From assembly GCA_029058705.1 (NCBI GenBank), contig JAIDXA010000017.1, positions 9,246 through 24,321 of the forward strand: a stretch of DNA of 15,076 nt, given 5' to 3'. The translations under genes were made by a program, and so were the position numbers. The stretch is from Paramuribaculum sp. GTDB taxonomy: Bacteria; Bacteroidota; Bacteroidia; Bacteroidales; Muribaculaceae. Positions 1-6,737 of the stretch are shown piece by piece. The first letter of the stretch is position 1. Every line of letters starts with the position of its first letter. The notes under the pieces were generated by a model, which ran no database searches, was not told the origin of the DNA, and saw only the letters and a list, made by a program, of their open reading frames with translations.

Positions 1-1538
1 GGGAGCGACGGAATCAGCGGTTCTTCCTTGACATTATCTACAAATGCTTCGATCTCTTCGGCGTCGACAGCCTTCAAAGCATCGGCAAAATCTTTTTCAG
101 TCGGATAGATTCCGTCGGCAGCATCCGGCATCATGGCAAGCAGAACGCGGTTGTCGTCAGTCACAGCCTCCTTGATGAAATCGTTGATGGCGGTCAGGGG
201 AATCATTCCTGCGATCTGCTTGACTGCAGTGTATGTATCCTCGGCATTTGCGAGAGGATCATTGTTGAGGAAGTTATCGACATACTGCTGTACATAGGAA
301 CTGTTTTCGCGTTTGTTGCGGCTGTTGTAGCGACTTTCATGCTGCGAAAGATATTCACTTTTCGCACGCTCGAACTCACTTTCCGTAAAACCGCCTTTAG
401 CCGCGCGGAGAAGCTCGCGGTAGACTGCGGCAATTCCGCCCGGAAGTTCGCTGCCGGTCGAATTGACGGCAACGAGCGTCAGCGCTTCCTTGGTCTTTGA
501 AACGACATAATCGCCAAACATAGCGCCGGCAGCCGCAAACGGAGCATCAGGCTTTGACGAGATATCGTTCAGGCGCGTGTTGAGCATCATCGAGACAAGA
601 CTCTGGATATAGTCCTGTACATAATAGGCCATTGTCGGACGCAGCTCATCGGGCATCGGATCCATCTTGATCATGAACTGAACGATGGCGCGGTTCTGCT
701 CCTTGTCGTGACCGATTGCATAGATTGTTCCTTTTGTATCGCTGACCGGCAGATAGACTCGTTCAACAACATCAGTCGGCATTTCAATGTCCGAGAAAAG
801 CTCTTTGATCTTGTTTTCAATACGGTCAACGTCGATATCGCCGACAACAATGATTCCCTGCTGATCAGGACGATACCAGCGTTCGTAGTAGTCGCGGAGA
901 GCCTGATAGGAGAAATTGTCGACAACCTCCATCGTGCCTATCGGCATGCGGTAGCCATAACGGCTGTCGGGATACAGCGTAGGAAGAAGTGTTTCGATTA
1001 TTCGTTGCGAACCGGTGTTGCGGCTGCGCCATTCCTCGTGGATAACTGCACGCTCCGCGTCGATCTCAGCCGGCTCGAGAAGCAGGTCATTGGCCCAGTC
1101 GTGAAGAATGAGCAGACATGAATCCTGCGCTCCTATACGCGCGGTAGGAACTTTTGAAATATTATAGACCGTCTGGTCAACCGCGGTATAGGCATTTAGA
1201 TGCGCCCCGAACTTGACTCCGATAGATTCAAGATACTTAACCAATGAATTTCCGGGGAAGTGGGTAGTTCCGTTGAAGCACATATGCTCAAGGAAGTGGG
1301 CAAGCCCACGCTGATTGTCTTCTTCAAGAATGGAACCTACCTTCTGGGCGATATAGAACTCGGCCTGCCCCTTGGGCTGTTCGTTGTGACGGATATAATA
1401 GGTCAGTCCGTTGGGCAGCTTTCCGATCCGCACGTCAGGATCTGTCGGCATCGCAGGCATCATCTGGGCCACAGCCATGGCCGGCAGAAGCATCAGAGCT
1501 ACGAGCAACAGCGAAAAAAATCTTGCGAATTTCTTCAT
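1..1538 (-). CDS. Secreted M16 family zinc metallopeptidase (pitrilysin/insulinase-like), C-terminal part outside window
   Basis: The reading frame is open from the ATG at 1538 to the window edge (512 residues seen); whole Bacteroidetes M16 proteins are usually about 900 residues, so roughly half is missing. Residues 1-24 form a signal peptide (MKKFARFF, hydrophobic core, cleavage near AVAQ), so it acts in the periplasm or outer envelope. The inverted zinc motif HFLEH is at residues 81-85 (H81 and H85 ligands, E84 catalytic). E162 in the AERAVIHEEWRSR segment lies at the expected HxxEH-x76-E distance and is the third ligand. The following region (about 190-400) matches the inactive second half of the N-terminal M16 lobe pair. 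Family knowledge: these enzymes degrade peptides inside a closed chamber; the substrate here is unknown. It appears monocistronic at its 5' side, with its own -7 box at 1620-1627 and an upstream terminator at 1685-1702. Confidence 0.95.
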   Translation of the reverse strand, partial: MKKFARFFSLLLVALMLLPAMAVAQMMPAMPTDPDVRIGKLPNGLTYYIRHNEQPKGQAEFYIAQKVGSILEEDNQRGLAHFLEHMCFNGTTHFPGNSLVKYLESIGVKFGAHLNAYTAVDQTVYNISKVPTARIGAQDSCLLILHDWANDLLLEPAEIDAERAVIHEEWRSRNTGSQRIIETLLPTLYPDSRYGYRMPIGTMEVVDNFSYQALRDYYERWYRPDQQGIIVVGDIDVDRIENKIKELFSDIEMPTDVVERVYLPVSDTKGTIYAIGHDKEQNRAIVQFMIKMDPMPDELRPTMAYYVQDYIQSLVSMMLNTRLNDISSKPDAPFAAAGAMFGDYVVSKTKEALTLVAVNSTGSELPGGIAAVYRELLRAAKGGFTESEFERAKSEYLSQHESRYNSRNKRENSSYVQQYVDNFLNNDPLANAEDTYTAVKQIAGMIPLTAINDFIKEAVTDDNRVLLAMMPDAADGIYPTEKDFADALKAVDAEEIEAFVDNVKEEPLIPSL

Positions 1539-1619
1539 TTTGATTGATTTAATATGAATTTATAATTAGTGAAACTTCTAAATTACGGGATATATCACAT
1601 CCATTTTTTACATTTGACG

Positions 1620-1627
1620 CAAATTTA
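1620..1627 (-). promoter_or_regulatory. Bacteroidetes-type -7 promoter box for the M16 peptidase gene
   Basis: On the minus strand this reads TAAATTTG followed by C, a full match to TAnnTTTG, the Bacteroidetes sigma-A -7 element. It would give a 5' leader of about 75-80 nt before the ATG at 1538. No TTTG box is visible 19-21 nt upstream, so the promoter is only half supported. Confidence 0.5.
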
Positions 1628-1684
1628 ACAAAAAAGTTTCACAATGCACTGAAATTTATTCAATCTCAGCGCAATCAACGGCAG

Positions 1685-1702
1685 AAAAACGGTTTTAACC
1701 GT
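1685..1702 (-). terminator. Rho-independent terminator of the 179-residue secreted protein gene
   Basis: Minus strand: ACGGTT, two-base loop, AACCGT, then a run of five T ending at 1685. It begins about 30 nt after the stop codon at 1733, in the correct orientation. The stem is short (6 bp, possibly extended by the flanking bases), so strength is moderate. Confidence 0.6.
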
Positions 1703-1732
1703 CAGATTCACTCCAATCCAAGAACCGGTTCG

Positions 1733-2272
1733 TCAAAAACTATATGGCAGCATCTCGAACGGATATATGAGCTTGACCCTCTTTCCGGTCACTCTTACAT
1801 ATATAGTTCCCGCGCCCGCCACATTCGCCGGATGAGAAAACAGTCCGTTCTCCAGACGATAGCCTGACAGATACATTGATTTCACGAAGTTGTCGACTTC
1901 TTCCTTATTAGCGAAATCAATGACGCATAACGGATCTTCGCCGCCATAGAATTCCACAACGGTGAGACCACCTTTCCCTTTGCGCGTGGCCCTCATGCTC
2001 AAGAATGGGGTCATTTCATCTTCAGAATCCGACGGGCTGTAGCACACAACTTTAAATCCAAGAGTCTTCAGCACATCATCCATGTTGTCCCTGAATCCCA
2101 CACCATATCTGCGGTCATCGGAAAGCTCCACAAGCGCATACTGCGTCAGCGGCTTTACTCCGGTTTCTGTGAAGATTTTGGCATTTGAAGACCTTGTGCC
2201 GGTAGTTTTCCGGGCGGAAACATCAATAACAGCAATCAGGACAACGCAAATGACAAGAAAGATTTTTTTCAT
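1733..2272 (-). CDS. Secreted protein of unknown function (179 aa)
   Basis: Not recognised. The product has a clear signal peptide: MKKIF, a hydrophobic stretch to about residue 18 and a likely cleavage after VSA (residue 20), so it is exported. There is no lipobox cysteine. The mature part is mixed alpha/beta in appearance, with a charged loop (SDSEDE near residues 80-85), a basic patch (RATRKGKGG) and a hydrophobic C-terminus ending LPYSF. No catalytic motif or repeat is visible. It stands alone, with a -7 box at 2359-2366 and a terminator at 1685-1702, and codon use looks like its neighbours. Probably a lineage-restricted secreted protein of the Bacteroidales; any role would be a guess. 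Confidence 0.8.
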   Translation of the reverse strand: MKKIFLVICVVLIAVIDVSARKTTGTRSSNAKIFTETGVKPLTQYALVELSDDRRYGVGFRDNMDDVLKTLGFKVVCYSPSDSEDEMTPFLSMRATRKGKGGLTVVEFYGGEDPLCVIDFANKEEVDNFVKSMYLSGYRLENGLFSHPANVAGAGTIYVRVTGKRVKLIYPFEMLPYSF

Positions 2273-2351
2273 TGGTCTGTTAATATAAGGTTATACAAAA
2301 AAACACCTGCCGGCTCCGAAAATCGCAGACACGCAGTCTTTTCCATTAAAG

Positions 2352-2368
2352 GTTAGTGCAAAACTAAC
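2352..2368 (-). promoter_or_regulatory. -7 promoter box inside a perfect inverted repeat, upstream of the 179-aa gene
   Basis: On the minus strand TAGTTTTG plus C (2366-2359) fully matches TAnnTTTG and would start transcription about 80 nt before the ATG at 2272. The same bases lie in a perfect 6-bp inverted repeat, GTTAGT / ACTAAC (2352-2357 and 2363-2368) with a 5-nt loop. This could be an operator or a chance palindrome. No -33 TTTG is seen at the right distance. Confidence 0.4.
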
Positions 2369-2466
2369 ATTTTCCTATGAATTTCCACTAATCATTCTGC
2401 ATCAATCTCATCAAACCGAAAAAATTGGATCGTAATGCACCTAGCGGGCTGACGTGAACAAACACG

Positions 2467-2498
2467 GAGCGCGCGCTAAAAATTGGTTTCGCGCGCTC
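2467..2498 (-). terminator. GC-rich hairpin ending the rpmB-rpmG-DUF4295 operon
   Basis: A perfect 9-bp inverted repeat, GAGCGCGCG / CGCGCGCTC (2467-2475 and 2490-2498), with a 14-nt loop lies 43 nt after the DUF4295 stop codon. The minus-strand continuation is only weakly T-rich (CGTGTTTGTT), so it may be an imperfect intrinsic terminator or a 3'-end stabilising stem. The rest of the 2273-2541 gap shows only the -7 box near 2360 and no gene or RNA that I can recognise. Confidence 0.55.
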
Positions 2499-2541
2499 TC
2501 GTTATGGTTTACAGAGTAAATTTTCGAGGTAGAGTGGGGAA

Positions 2542-2691
2542 TTATTTTAGAATATCTTTAACGGCGTCGTTGGGCACCATTTGTTCCTGGAATGTATAAG
2601 CACCGGTTTTGGGCGATTTAACCACTTTGATAACCTTGCTGTAGGTGCGGCCTTCACCCTTCTGAAGCGATGCGACGGTTTTCTTTGCCAT
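2542..2691 (-). CDS. DUF4295 family small protein, ribosomal-operon associated (49 aa)
   Basis: A 49-residue ORF starting MAKKTVASLQKGEGR and ending VPNDAVKDILK. It is very basic in the first 30 residues. The sequence and its position directly after rpmG match the DUF4295 proteins that Bacteroidetes keep next to rpmB and rpmG. The function is not known; the conserved location, small size and basic charge suggest a ribosome-associated protein (inference). The start is 14 nt after the rpmG stop, so it is co-transcribed. In many Bacteroides genomes ftsY follows this gene; here a terminator-like hairpin and an unrelated gene follow instead. Confidence 0.9.
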   Translation of the reverse strand: MAKKTVASLQKGEGRTYSKVIKVVKSPKTGAYTFQEQMVPNDAVKDILK

Positions 2692-2705
2692 ATCTCAGAG
2701 GATTA

Positions 2706-2894
2706 TTATTTGATTTCTTTGTGAACGGTTACTTTCTTGAGAATCGGATTGTACTTCTTCAGTTCGAGACGCTCGGTTGTATTCTTGCGGTTCTTGGTGG
2801 TGATATAGCGAGAAGTTCCGGGCATTCCGCTTGCTTTGTGTTCGGTGCATTCAAGAATAACCTGCACACGATTACCTTTAGCTTTCTTTGCCAT
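2706..2894 (-). CDS. rpmG: 50S ribosomal protein bL33
   Basis: The 62-residue product has the bL33 layout: basic start MAKKAKGNRV, then QVILECTEH, SRYITTKNRKNT and a C-terminal LKKYNPILKKVTVHKE block. It binds 23S rRNA in the large subunit close to the E site. Only one cysteine (C16) is present and the two zinc-binding CxxC pairs of the C+ paralogue are absent, so this is the zinc-free (C-) type. It begins 4 nt after the rpmB stop codon, showing tight operon coupling. The length equals the usual Bacteroidetes form, and the start is fixed by the close upstream gene and the family N-terminus. Confidence 0.97.
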   Translation of the reverse strand: MAKKAKGNRVQVILECTEHKASGMPGTSRYITTKNRKNTTERLELKKYNPILKKVTVHKEIK

Positions 2895-2898
2895 CTTC

Positions 2899-3156
2899 TT
2901 ATAAATCTAAGTATTTGATTTCAGTTAAATAACCCTTCTTTACAGCTTCTTTGATCGCTGCATCAAGTCCGTTTTTGTTAATTGTACGAAGACCGTTGGC
3001 CGAAATGGTCAGCGTGATCCACATATCCTGTTCAACCCAGTAGAATTTCTTGTTGAAGAGGTTTACGTTGAATTTGCGCTTCGTACGACGCTTTGAGTGG
3101 CTCACATTGTTGCCGCCCATTGCTTTCTTGCCTGTAATTTGACAAATCTTTGACAT
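2899..3156 (-). CDS. rpmB: 50S ribosomal protein bL28
   Basis: The 85-residue product starts MSKICQITGKKAMGGNNVSHS and continues with RRTKRKFNVNL, the bL28 signature, and has the family core WITLTISANGLRTINKNGL. It is a large-subunit protein needed for ribosome assembly. A single cysteine at position 5 indicates the zinc-free form. It is first gene of rpmB-rpmG-DUF4295. The likely promoter is at 3298-3329, which would give a leader of about 135 nt, long for a Bacteroidetes gene and leaving room for post-transcriptional control. The alternative in-frame start is not needed because the family N-terminus fits this ATG. Confidence 0.97.
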   Translation of the reverse strand: MSKICQITGKKAMGGNNVSHSKRRTKRKFNVNLFNKKFYWVEQDMWITLTISANGLRTINKNGLDAAIKEAVKKGYLTEIKYLDL

Positions 3157-3194
3157 GGCTGTTGTTCTGTTACTTAGCTCTATTAAACTTTATG

Positions 3195-3536
3195 TTATTT
3201 CTTTTCAGACTCGCTTCGTGGCCGCCATCTCAGTCTCATATCACTGCTAAGCGCATCATTTTTAACAGCTTTACAGGATGAGCCACAAAACAGAGTGCAA
3301 AGTAACAACTTTTTCGCGAAATAGCCAAAAATCTCACACATTTTTTCATCCTTAACTCCGCTATTGTTAATAAGATTATCGAAACAGACGGCTTTCCCGT
3401 CGGGAATCATGACCACTTTTGCGCGGAACGTGTTTTTTCCTATAATAATCTTTGACGGAAGGCAGTCATCATCAGAAAAATTGTGTAACTTTGTAATGTC
3501 ATAGAGTTTCTTTGTAAAATAAGCTGCCCGTTTCAT
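3195..3536 (-). CDS. Doubtful small ORF upstream of rpmB (113 codons)
   Basis: Not recognised. The first 75 residues (MKRAAYFTKKLYD onward) look like a plausible soluble protein with ordinary codon use. The last 35 are cysteine- and arginine-rich (LLLCTLFCGSSC, RLRWRPRSESEKK) and look non-coding. A near-consensus promoter for rpmB lies inside the ORF at 3298-3329, exactly where protein-like character ends. No signal peptide, domain or start-proximal promoter is visible. It could be a short real gene, a decayed remnant of a longer one, or chance. I keep it because otherwise about 490 nt between rpmB and nhaD would be empty. Confidence 0.3.
   Translation of the reverse strand: MKRAAYFTKKLYDITKLHNFSDDDCLPSKIIIGKNTFRAKVVMIPDGKAVCFDNLINNSGVKDEKMCEIFGYFAKKLLLCTLFCGSSCKAVKNDALSSDMRLRWRPRSESEKK
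3298..3329 (-). promoter_or_regulatory. Promoter of the rpmB-rpmG-DUF4295 operon
   Basis: On the minus strand a -33 box TTTG (3329-3326) is followed, after exactly 20 nt, by TTACTTTG plus C (3305-3298). This fits the Bacteroidetes rule TTTG-N19-21-TAnnTTTG with one mismatch. Transcription would start near 3294, about 135 nt before the rpmB ATG. This is the only site in the window where both boxes are present at correct spacing. Confidence 0.7.
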
Positions 3537-3559
3537 ATGACATCGTCAGGGGCATCTCC

Positions 3560-3580
3560 GAAAAAACGCTCCGTTTTTTC
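3560..3580. repeat. Perfect 9-bp inverted repeat between divergent genes
   Basis: GAAAAAACG and CGTTTTTTC (3560-3568, 3572-3580) flank a 3-nt spacer. The T-run falls within the stem on either strand, so it resembles a weak bidirectional terminator. It sits in the 110-nt gap upstream of nhaD, where an operator would also be possible. No clear TAnnTTTG promoter for nhaD is seen here. Confidence 0.35.
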
Positions 3581-3646
3581 TCTGCAGAAAAGAATACATT
3601 ATTATTCATCGAACATATCCAAACCCACCTTATCTGAACAGGAAAA

Positions 3647-4984
3647 ATGATTACCACTCTGCTGATTATTTTTGTCGTTGGCTATCTGCTTATCGCCTCG
3701 GAACATGTGCTTGGCATAAACAAGGCCACATTCGCACTGATCATGTGCGGCGCGCTCTGGGCCGTTTATGCAGTAGCCGCCCATGACGCCAATCTATCCG
3801 AAGACCTCGTCCTCGCGCTTGGCGACACATGCGAAATCGTAGTGTTCCTTATCGGAGCCATGACTATTGTCGAACTGATCGACCGCTACGGTGGCTTCAA
3901 CATAATTGTGAAGAATCTGCGGGCGGGCAACAAGCGGAGTCTGTTGTGGATCATGGCTGCAGTGGCATTTTTCCTGTCGAGCATCCTGGACAACATGACA
4001 ACGACAATCATCATGGTCATGATGCTCAGGCGCATGCTGACCGACCAGAAAGAACGCTGGATTTTCGCCTGCGTCATCGTACTGGCGGCGAATGCCGGCG
4101 GAGCGTGGTCGCCGATAGGCGACATCACGACAATCATGCTGTGGATGAAAAATTATGTATCGTCTGTCGATCTGATCGTCAACCTGATCATTCCCTCCAT
4201 AGCCTCGGTAATCGTCCCGACCTTCATAGCCTCGTTCATGATCGCCCGCTCACCTATGGAAGCCCTTAATTCCATGGACGAACGCAAAGGCTATTCCCTT
4301 TCGGAACACCATCGGAATCTATCGATCCTCATTCTTATATGCGGTGTGGCCGGACTGCTTTTTGTCCCTGTTTTCAAAGCGGTCACCCATCTGCCGCCCT
4401 ACATGGGCATACTGCTCTCGCTCGGAATACTGTGGCTTCTGACCGAACTGATAGTCCACCATTATGAACTTGACGGAAAGATCGAAGGACGCATCTCACA
4501 GGTTGTCCGAAACATCGACATGTCGACCATCCTCTTCTTTCTCGGCATCCTGATGTCGGTAGCCGCCCTCGGGCAAGCCGGCATCCTCTCGCAGCTTGCC
4601 GGCTGGCTCAATGGCCAATTCCATGACGTCTACCTCATCAGCGGCATAATAGGAGTCCTCTCGTCGATAGTCGACAACGTGCCCCTTGTGGCCGCCTGTA
4701 TGGACATGTATCCGGTTGCAACGGAAGCGTCCATCGCCGCTTCCGCCGATCCGGCCTACACGGCCCTGTTTGTAGGCGACGGCCTTTTCTGGCATCTGTT
4801 GACCTTCTGTGCCGGAGTCGGCGGCAGTCTGCTGATCATAGGCTCGGCCGCCGGAGTCGTCGCCATGGGAATCGAGAAGATCCCGTTCATGTGGTATGTC
4901 AAGCGGATCACACTTCTCGCATTCGCCGGATATATAGCAGGCATCGCAACCATATGGGTCGAAACTTTAGTTATGCCCATATAA
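3647..4984 (+). CDS. nhaD: NhaD-type sodium/proton antiporter
   Basis: The 445-residue polytopic inner-membrane protein has about 11-12 hydrophobic segments and belongs to the ion transporter superfamily with ArsB. It would exchange cytoplasmic Na+ (or Li+) for H+. Diagnostic segments are GDTCEIVVFLIGAMTIVEL (59-77), LDNMTTTIIMVMM (114-126), NAGGAWSPIGDITT (149-162) and, in the second half, SSIVDNVPLVAAC (339-351) and the glycine-rich GGSLLIIGSAAG (392-403). The paired SSI(L/V)DN motifs (D115, D343) reflect the internal two-fold repeat of this fold and are probably ion-path residues (inference from family). The ATG at 3647 gives a hydrophobic N-terminus as expected. It is monocistronic: the terminator at 5021-5060 follows directly, and no consensus promoter is visible upstream. 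Confidence 0.93.
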   Translation: MITTLLIIFVVGYLLIASEHVLGINKATFALIMCGALWAVYAVAAHDANLSEDLVLALGDTCEIVVFLIGAMTIVELIDRYGGFNIIVKNLRAGNKRSLLWIMAAVAFFLSSILDNMTTTIIMVMMLRRMLTDQKERWIFACVIVLAANAGGAWSPIGDITTIMLWMKNYVSSVDLIVNLIIPSIASVIVPTFIASFMIARSPMEALNSMDERKGYSLSEHHRNLSILILICGVAGLLFVPVFKAVTHLPPYMGILLSLGILWLLTELIVHHYELDGKIEGRISQVVRNIDMSTILFFLGILMSVAALGQAGILSQLAGWLNGQFHDVYLISGIIGVLSSIVDNVPLVAACMDMYPVATEASIAASADPAYTALFVGDGLFWHLLTFCAGVGGSLLIIGSAAGVVAMGIEKIPFMWYVKRITLLAFAGYIAGIATIWVETLVMPI

Positions 4985-5020
4985 CAAACAACAATACCGG
5001 CAACAGCGTTATAACACAGC

Positions 5021-5060
5021 GCCGGCACGCACAAAAACCGGTTTTTTGTGCCGTCCGGCT
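5021..5060 (+). terminator. Terminator after nhaD
   Basis: Core stem GCACAAAAACC / GGTTTTTTGTGC (5029-5039, 5040-5051) with one bulged T and almost no loop. It is extended outward by GCCGGC at 5021 and CCGGC at 5056. It lies 37 nt after the nhaD stop codon and before the ilvE -7 box, so it separates the two units. Confidence 0.6.
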
Positions 5061-5080
5061 CTTATTCATGATAAAATTCT

Positions 5081-5088
5081 TACCTTTG
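5081..5088 (+). promoter_or_regulatory. -7 promoter box for ilvE
   Basis: TACCTTTG followed by C is a full TAnnTTTG match. The start of transcription would be near 5092, about 47 nt before the ATG at 5139 and 20 nt before the ATG at 5112. It rules out the longest open frame beginning at 5046. A TTTG -33 box is not seen at the proper distance. Confidence 0.55.
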
Positions 5089-5138
5089 CAGTCAAGTTTT
5101 GCCGAGTTTTAATGCAGAACATAGAACTTAACCTGATT

Positions 5139-6173
5139 ATGAAAGAAGAACTAAATCTCGACTGGGCCAATCTCCCATTCGGCTATGTACCCACTGACTA
5201 TAACGTCCGTTGTTATTTTCGCGACGGTAAATGGGGCGAAATAGAGGTATCGACATCCGACACAATCAACATTCACATGGCGGCAACCGCCCTCCATTAC
5301 GGCCAGGAAATTTTCGAAGGACTCAAAGCTTTCCGCGGACGCGACGGAAAGGTCCGTGTTTTCCGTATGGAAGAAAACGCACGGCGCATCCGTCAATCTG
5401 CCGAAGGCCTGTGCATGGAACCGGTTCCTGAAGAAATTTTCTGTGAAATGGTAAAAAAGGTGGTCGAGCTCAATGCCCGCTTCATTCCGCCTTACGGCAG
5501 CGGGGCATCTCTTTATATCCGCCCGCTTGAAATAGGCATCACGCCAAGCGTCGGTGTGAAATCCGCCACAGAATACCTCTTCATGATTCTCGTGAGCCCG
5601 GTAGGTCCTTATTTCAAGACAGGGTTCAAGCCCACCAACATATGCATCATGCGCGAATATGACCGTGTCGCTCCCAAAGGGACCGGACGTTTCAAGACCG
5701 GCGGCAACTATGCGGCAAGTCTCAAATCGGGCAACCACGCCCACGAGCTCGGCTATTCGGCTGTTTTATATCTTGACCCGCGCGACAAGAAATATCTCGA
5801 CGAATGCGGTCCGGCAAACTTCTTTGCAATCAAAAACGGAGTCTACATCACTCCCGCTTCGGAATCGATTCTGCCTTCAGTCACAAACAAAAGCCTGATG
5901 CAGCTCTGTCATGATCTCGGGATCAAAGTCGAGCAGCGCCATATACCGATCGAAGAACTCCCTGAAATTCAGGAAGCCGGAGCTTGCGGCACAGCTGCCG
6001 TCATTTCGCCGGTAGCCGAAATCGACGATCTTGACACCGGCAAGAAATACATCGTTTCATCCGACGGAAACCCCGGGGTTGTCAGCACCCGTCTCTATAA
6101 CCTGTTGCGAGGCATCCAGCTCGGCGAGGAAGATGACACCCACGGCTGGAACACAATCATAGAAAACATCTGA
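5139..6173 (+). CDS. ilvE: Branched-chain amino acid aminotransferase
   Basis: A 344-residue fold-type IV PLP enzyme that interconverts leucine, isoleucine and valine with their 2-oxo acids, using glutamate/2-oxoglutarate, in the cytoplasm. Family segments in order: LDWANLPFGYVPTDYNV (7-23), HYGQEIFEGLKAFRG (53-67), SLYIRPLEIG (124-133), RFKTGGNYAASL (184-195) in which K186 is the expected Schiff-base lysine, LDECGPANFFA (220-230) with the conserved Glu222, and the phosphate-binding GACGTAA (281-287). Start choice: the frame is open from 5046, but the -7 box at 5081-5088 makes that impossible. ATG 5112 (adding MQNIELNLI) or ATG 5139 remain; I prefer 5139 because family members begin just before LDW. 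It is followed after 11 nt by the HD-domain gene, probably in one transcript. Confidence 0.95.
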   Translation: MKEELNLDWANLPFGYVPTDYNVRCYFRDGKWGEIEVSTSDTINIHMAATALHYGQEIFEGLKAFRGRDGKVRVFRMEENARRIRQSAEGLCMEPVPEEIFCEMVKKVVELNARFIPPYGSGASLYIRPLEIGITPSVGVKSATEYLFMILVSPVGPYFKTGFKPTNICIMREYDRVAPKGTGRFKTGGNYAASLKSGNHAHELGYSAVLYLDPRDKKYLDECGPANFFAIKNGVYITPASESILPSVTNKSLMQLCHDLGIKVEQRHIPIEELPEIQEAGACGTAAVISPVAEIDDLDTGKKYIVSSDGNPGVVSTRLYNLLRGIQLGEEDDTHGWNTIIENI

Positions 6174-6184
6174 TCTGTCCCTGA

Positions 6185-6730
6185 ATGCCAATGACCGATT
6201 ATCAGTCAATCATAGACAAATATTATCCCGCAGCGACGAAACTGCGGGATATTTATATGTGCCACTGCCGGTCGGTTGCCGACGAAGCCATTGCCATCGC
6301 CCGCCGCAAGAAGCTTCCGCTTGACGAGGCCGACATCGTAGGTGCGGCAATGACCCACGACATAGGAATCTGCCGGACCGACGCTCCCGGAATAGAATGT
6401 CACGGCCAACTGCCCTATATCTGCCACGGGATTGCCGGCAGCGAGATCCTGCGCGCCGAAAATGCCCCGGAAGAATGGGCCGGAGTCGCTGAACGCCACA
6501 CCAGCTCAGGACTCACTGCCGAAGAAATAGCAAAAGCTTCGCTCCCGCTTCCGATAGCCGATTACATGCCACGGACTCTACTCGAACGCCTGATCTGCTA
6601 CGCCGACAAATTCTATTCGAAAAGCGGGCAGATGAAAAGAAAAGACCTCCGTCAGGTGCGCGCCGAAATCTCTCGTTTCGGACAGGCAAGTCTCGACCGG
6701 TTCGATGCTCTCGACAGGGAATTTTCCTGA
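6185..6730 (+). CDS. HD-domain phosphohydrolase of unknown substrate (181 aa)
   Basis: The small soluble protein carries a complete HD metal-binding set: H27 (CHCRSVADEA), H58-D59 in the HDIG motif (THDIG, 57-61), H81 (YICHGIAG), H105 (AERHTSSG) and D141 (CYADKFYS). HD proteins of this size are metal-dependent phosphohydrolases acting on nucleotides or related phosphate esters; the extra histidines suggest a two-metal site (inference). The substrate cannot be read from sequence. There is no signal peptide or membrane segment. It lies 11 nt after ilvE on the same strand and is probably co-transcribed, but no pathway link to the aminotransferase is evident. ATG 6185 or ATG 6191 could be the start; they differ by two residues. 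Its stop codon is 7 nt from that of the convergent amidase gene. Confidence 0.88.
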   Translation: MPMTDYQSIIDKYYPAATKLRDIYMCHCRSVADEAIAIARRKKLPLDEADIVGAAMTHDIGICRTDAPGIECHGQLPYICHGIAGSEILRAENAPEEWAGVAERHTSSGLTAEEIAKASLPLPIADYMPRTLLERLICYADKFYSKSGQMKRKDLRQVRAEISRFGQASLDRFDALDREFS

Positions 6731-6737
6731 ACGCATG

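Noticed and set aside
1260..1547. Plus-strand frame antisense to the start of the M16 peptidase
   Set aside because: The minus strand holds the signal peptide and HxxEH zinc motif; the plus frame has no coding features.
1722..1731. Palindrome GAACCGGTTC near the end of the 179-aa gene
   Set aside because: Only 10 bp, without loop, and without a promoter nearby; likely chance.
3480..3500. Plus-strand TAACTTTG as a promoter for nhaD
   Set aside because: The box matches, but the nearest upstream TTTG is about 31 nt away instead of 19-21, and the leader would be about 150 nt; not convincing.
5046..5138. Longer N-terminus for the branched-chain aminotransferase starting at 5046
   Set aside because: The -7 box at 5081-5088 would lie inside the coding region, the extra residues would be encoded next to the nhaD terminator, and they have no family match.
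5151..5744. 197-codon frame on the minus strand
   Set aside because: Antisense to ilvE, with no recognisable motif; explained by the codon bias of the real gene.
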